Below, in pieces: positions 3,613-6,291 of a stretch of DNA of 6,291 nt. The translations under genes and the position numbers were made by a program. Source of the DNA: an uncultured Lachnospiraceae bacterium. GTDB lineage: Bacteria; Bacillota_A; Clostridia; Lachnospirales; Lachnospiraceae. The notes below the pieces were generated by a model. That model saw only the letters and a list, made by a program, of their open reading frames with translations. It was not told the origin of the DNA and did no database searches. The stretch's first letter is position 1; every line of letters starts with the position of its first letter. Where the stretch lies: positions 1 to 6,291 of the forward strand of contig CAMOOZ010000194.1 of the NCBI GenBank assembly GCA_946621895.1, given 5' to 3'.

Positions 3613-5070
3613 ATGAAAAAGCTTTTGAAACTGACTCTTTTATTTGGCATGAGCCTTGTTTTTGCCGTGGGCTGTTCCGCGGCGCCCTTCGAGCTGACAT
3701 CGGCGGATCTTTCCCGCTATGTGACGCTGGGGGACTATAAGGCGCTGGAGGTGACTGTTTCCCCGAAGGAAGAGGTGACGGACGAGGATGTCCAGGCGGA
3801 ATATGACAGCAAGGCACAGGAGATCCAGGAGGGCGGCGAGCCCATCACGGAGGGAACGGTAAAGGACGGCGATACCGTCAACATCGACTACGAAGGGAAA
3901 AAGGACGGCGTTCCTTTTGACGGCGGAACCGCCCAGGGCTATGACCTGACCATCGGTTCCGGGACCTTCATCCCCGGCTTTGAGGAAGGGCTGATCGGGG
4001 TTAATGTGGGCGACACGGTGGATCTGGACCTGACCTTCCCCGAGGATTACGGCACAGAGGAGCTGGCCGGGCAGGCGGTGGTCTTCACCGTGACCGTGAA
4101 CCATATCGCGAATCCCATTGAGGAGCTGACGGATGCGAATGCCTCTGATTTTTATGAGGACTGCAAGACCCTGGACGAGGTGAAGACGAGGATCCGTGAG
4201 GAAAAGGAAAAGGACGCGCAGGAAAACTATGACAATGCGCTGAACACGGCACTCCTGAATAAGCTTTTGGAGGTCAGCGAGTTTAAGGACACCCCCCAGG
4301 ATTTCGCGGATGCTTACGCGGATCTCTGGATGGCGGAGATCACCCGGATCGCCGAAGGCTATGGCATGGCCTACCAGAGCTATGCCGCGAATGTATACGG
4401 AATGCCCACGGAAGCCTTCCGTGAGCAGATCAAGCAGACCGGTGTCACCTCCGCCCAGCAGGCGATCGCGTGCCAGGCCATCGCGAATGCCGAGGGCATC
4501 ACTGTTTCCGAAGAGGAGATCAATGCCGCGTCGGGAAGCACCCCGGAGGAAGGGGAATCCGCGAACGGTCTGGAGGAGCTTCTGATCTATTCCGGCGACA
4601 GCGCGAATATTCGTACCGGACTGATGATCCAGAAGGTGGAAAAGAAGCTGGCGGAAACGGCGAAGATCACGGAGGAGGAGCCTGAGGAGGAGACCGCAGA
4701 GGATACTGCGGAGGATGCCGGGGCCGCGGAGACCGACGGGACCGGGGCTGCTGACGACGCCACTGCCGGAGAGACGGAAGGTGAAAGCGCGGATGCAGCG
4801 GATGCCGGCGCTGAGGCCGCGGAGACAGATGCGGCCGCCCAGGATACTGCAACAGACGCAGCTGCGCAGGATGCGGGCGACAATGCGGATAGCGCGGCAG
4901 TGGAAGAAGCCGGCGCGGAGGCTGATGCCGCGGCAGCGAATGCACCTGCGGAGACAACCGCCGGAGCGGCTGATCAGGGCGCGGCTTCAGGCACAGGCAC
5001 CGCCGAGGAGGCCGGAGCGCCCGCCGCGGAGGGAGCTGCGGAGGCTGCAGAAGAGCCTGCCGCACAGTAA
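3613..5070 (+). CDS. Exported trigger-factor-like FKBP PPIase lipoprotein with Ala/Asp/Glu-rich tail
   Basis: The protein is 485 residues. Residues 1-21 are a lipoprotein signal peptide (KK, hydrophobic core, FAVGC), so C21 is probably lipidated outside the membrane. Residues ~36-66 ([26 protein letters not shown]) match the linker of trigger factor. Residues ~84-165 are its FKBP domain: [10 protein letters not shown] (Y93), VPFDGG (F102, D103), [27 protein letters not shown] (Y146), F158. Residues ~186-305 match the trigger-factor C-terminal chaperone helices ([31 protein letters not shown], [15 protein letters not shown]). The ribosome-binding domain with its GFRxGKxP loop is absent, replaced by the signal peptide. 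It is therefore likely a surface prolyl isomerase/foldase. Residues 353-485 are low-complexity, ~42% Ala and ~26% Asp/Glu after residue 360, with no Lys, Arg or His. It is not the cytosolic Tig itself. asnS follows after 94 bp. Confidence 0.88.
   Translation: MKKLLKLTLLFGMSLVFAVGCSAAPFELTSADLSRYVTLGDYKALEVTVSPKEEVTDEDVQAEYDSKAQEIQEGGEPITEGTVKDGDTVNIDYEGKKDGVPFDGGTAQGYDLTIGSGTFIPGFEEGLIGVNVGDTVDLDLTFPEDYGTEELAGQAVVFTVTVNHIANPIEELTDANASDFYEDCKTLDEVKTRIREEKEKDAQENYDNALNTALLNKLLEVSEFKDTPQDFADAYADLWMAEITRIAEGYGMAYQSYAANVYGMPTEAFREQIKQTGVTSAQQAIACQAIANAEGITVSEEEINAASGSTPEEGESANGLEELLIYSGDSANIRTGLMIQKVEKKLAETAKITEEEPEEETAEDTAEDAGAAETDGTGAADDATAGETEGESADAADAGAEAAETDAAAQDTATDAAAQDAGDNADSAAVEEAGAEADAAAANAPAETTAGAADQGAASGTGTAEEAGAPAAEGAAEAAEEPAAQ
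4669..5067 (+). repeat. Low-complexity Ala/Glu/Asp/Thr/Gly coding tract
   Basis: The tract encodes residues 353-485 of the lipoprotein. Short internal repeats include TAEDTAED (361-368) and TDAAAQD twice with a 9-residue period (405-411 and 414-420). There are no basic or aromatic residues after K351. It is a probable disordered, strongly acidic extension. The GC-rich, repetitive DNA makes it likely to vary in length between strains. Confidence 0.75.
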
Positions 5071-5073
5071 GGC

Positions 5074-5079
5074 TATAAT
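5074..5079 (+). promoter_or_regulatory. Possible -10 box upstream of asnS
   Basis: A perfect TATAAT begins 4 nt after the lipoprotein stop codon. The -35 position (5051-5056, AAGAGC) is very poor because it lies in the GC-rich tail. Without an extended -10 it is weak evidence. Confidence 0.25.
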
Positions 5080-5096
5080 GAACGAAGTTCGCTATG

Positions 5097-5128
5097 CGAG
5101 TAGGGTGCGGATTCTCCTTCCCCACTCG
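5097..5128 (+). other. Stem-loop in the leader before asnS
   Basis: CGAGT-(A)-GGG pairs with CCC-ACTCG, with a smaller GGA/TCC hairpin inside (5109-5117). It lies 27 nt before the asnS RBS and has no T-run after it, so it is not an intrinsic terminator. It has no T-box specifier arm or the TGGnACCGCG box expected of an asnS T-box, and the leader is too short for one. Confidence 0.4.
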
Positions 5129-5154
5129 ATTGGCAGGTGCAGAGGCTTTGTAAT

Positions 5155-5160
5155 GGAGGG
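5155..5160 (+). promoter_or_regulatory. RBS of asnS
   Basis: GGAGGG lies 4 nt before ATG 5165. It decides this start over the in-frame ATG five codons later. Confidence 0.75.
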
Positions 5161-5164
5161 ATAT

Positions 5165-6291
5165 ATGTCACGAACGGAAATGCGCGACCTGTTTCAGGCG
5201 CCGGAAAAATACGCGGATAAGGAGCTTTGCCTTTCCGGCTGGCTCAAATCCAACAGAGATCAGAAGAATCTCGGCTTTATGATGCTTTCGGATGGAACCT
5301 TCTTCACTCCGCTGCAGGTGGTTTACGACAAGGAGCTTCCTAATTTTGAGGAGATCTGCAGGCTGGGCGTCGGCAGTGCCGTGAGCGTCAGGGGAAAGCT
5401 CGTGCTGACCCCCGAGGCAAAGCAGGCGTTTGAGCTGCAGGCCCTTGAGGTGAAGACGGAGGGCGTGGCCGCGGCGGACTACCCGCTGCAGAAAAAGCGT
5501 CATTCCTTTGAGTTTTTAAGGACGCTGGGGCATCTGCGTCCCCGGACGAACACCTTTCAGGCGGTGTTCCGGGTAAGATCCCTGATCGCCTTCGCGATCC
5601 ACCGTTTCTTCCAGGAGCAGGGGTATGTGTATGTGCACACGCCGATCATCACCTCCTCGGATGCGGAGGGCGCCGGGGAGATGTTCCAGGTGACCACGCT
5701 GGATCTGGAGAATGTGCCGAAAACGCCTGAAGGAAAGGTGGACTATGGCCAGGACTTCTTCGGCAGGCCCGTGAACCTGACCGTTTCGGGACAGCTGAAC
5801 GTGGAGGCCTTCTGCATGGCCTTCGGGAAGGTCTATACCTTCGGCCCCACCTTCCGGGCGGAGCACTCCAACACGACCCGTCATGCAGCGGAATTCTGGA
5901 TGATCGAGCCGGAGATCGCGTTCGCGGATATTCATGAAAACATGGATATCGCGGAGGCGATGCTGAAATACATCATTAATTATTGTCTGGAGAATGCCCC
6001 GGAGGAAATGAATTTCTTTAATACGATGATCGACAAGGGCCTGCTGGACCGCCTGAAGAATGTGGTGGAAAACGAGTTCGGCCGGATTACCTACACCGAG
6101 GCCATCGAAATCCTGGAAAAGAACAACGACAAATTCGATTATCCGGTGCACTGGGGCTCTGATCTGCAGACGGAGCACGAGCGTTATCTGACGGAGAAGG
6201 TCTTCGGAAAGCCCGTGTTCGTGACGGATTATCCGAAGGAGATCAAGGCCTTCTACATGAAGCAGAACGGGGATGGGAAAACCGTGGCCGC
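5165..6291 (+). CDS. asnS: Asparaginyl-tRNA synthetase, 3'-partial
   Basis: It charges tRNA-Asn with asparagine using ATP in the cytosol. The window holds 375 residues of a protein usually ~460 long; the frame is still open at the last base. Residues ~20-100 form the OB-fold anticodon-binding domain ([28 protein letters not shown]). The class IIb catalytic core begins at about 115 ([20 protein letters not shown]), with motif 1 at about 138-160 and motif 2 at about 226-250 ([20 protein letters not shown], then MIEPEIAF; R231). The [20 protein letters not shown] insertion separates AsnRS from the otherwise similar AspRS. Motif 3 should lie beyond the window. GGAGGG 4 nt before the ATG fixes the start. 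No terminator separates it from the lipoprotein gene, so co-transcription is possible, although a TATAAT at 5074-5079 could also contribute. Confidence 0.96.
   Translation, partial: MSRTEMRDLFQAPEKYADKELCLSGWLKSNRDQKNLGFMMLSDGTFFTPLQVVYDKELPNFEEICRLGVGSAVSVRGKLVLTPEAKQAFELQALEVKTEGVAAADYPLQKKRHSFEFLRTLGHLRPRTNTFQAVFRVRSLIAFAIHRFFQEQGYVYVHTPIITSSDAEGAGEMFQVTTLDLENVPKTPEGKVDYGQDFFGRPVNLTVSGQLNVEAFCMAFGKVYTFGPTFRAEHSNTTRHAAEFWMIEPEIAFADIHENMDIAEAMLKYIINYCLENAPEEMNFFNTMIDKGLLDRLKNVVENEFGRITYTEAIEILEKNNDKFDYPVHWGSDLQTEHERYLTEKVFGKPVFVTDYPKEIKAFYMKQNGDGKTVA

Noticed and set aside
4686..5067. CRISPR-like or tandem repeat array in the repetitive tract
   Set aside because: Repeats are short, degenerate and in frame; they encode a low-complexity protein tail and have no regular spacer structure.
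4587..5125. Reverse-strand frames of 98 and 152 codons opposite the lipoprotein tail
   Set aside because: Their Ser/Ala/Val or Pro/Arg/Leu-rich content is the mirror of the GC-rich Ala/Glu/Asp coding tract on the plus strand; no independent coding evidence.
5071..5164. T-box riboswitch before asnS
   Set aside because: The leader is too short and lacks the TGGnACCGCG box and a terminator/antiterminator pair.
5168..6178. Reverse-strand frames opposite asnS
   Set aside because: They are antisense to an unambiguous asparaginyl-tRNA synthetase and have no motifs or RBS.

Overview
The window looks like the chromosome of a Gram-positive anaerobe of class Clostridia, most likely Lachnospiraceae. 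This rests on the protein families: a DUF1934/YwiB-type protein, a DUF3795 protein, an exported trigger-factor-like PPIase, an IS256-family transposase start of a type common in that group, and a bacterial-type asparaginyl-tRNA synthetase. Strong AGGAGG-type ribosome binding sites and GC-rich, codon-biased genes agree. The genus cannot be fixed from the sequence alone.

Positions 1 to about 1140 are an accessory, decayed segment. It holds the N-terminal half of a TetR-type regulator that stops early, the first ~30 codons of a membrane protein that runs into an out-of-frame stop, the C-terminal tail of an unidentified protein, a DUF3795 gene whose 3' end is overwritten, and one end of an IS256-family element carrying only the first ~22 codons of its transposase. 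A possible 3' remnant of another gene follows, then a clear Rho-independent terminator at 1095-1136. From about 841 to 1148 the DNA is visibly AT-rich compared with the rest.

Positions about 1150 to 2784 carry two forward housekeeping-type genes, murI (glutamate racemase, D-Glu for peptidoglycan) and a DUF1934 beta-barrel protein that starts at TTG. They face a reverse-strand gene (2785-3303) for a single-pass membrane protein of unknown function. The convergent gap at 2597-2784 holds short inverted repeats but no convincing terminator.

Positions 3304 to 3612 form a divergent intergenic region. It has a good -10 box for the rightward gene, helically phased TWACCA repeats and a possible 36-codon membrane ORF overlapping the reverse gene. 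To the right is a lipoprotein (3613-5070) built like trigger factor without its ribosome-binding domain, plus a ~130-residue Ala/Glu/Asp tail. After a 94-bp gap with a stem-loop comes asnS, cut by the window end.

The intact genes are mostly ordinary cell-wall and translation functions. I see no clear defence, biosynthetic or CRISPR system. The most interesting items are the exported trigger-factor-like lipoprotein with its acidic tail, the layered gene wreckage around the IS256 scar, and the divergent control region.
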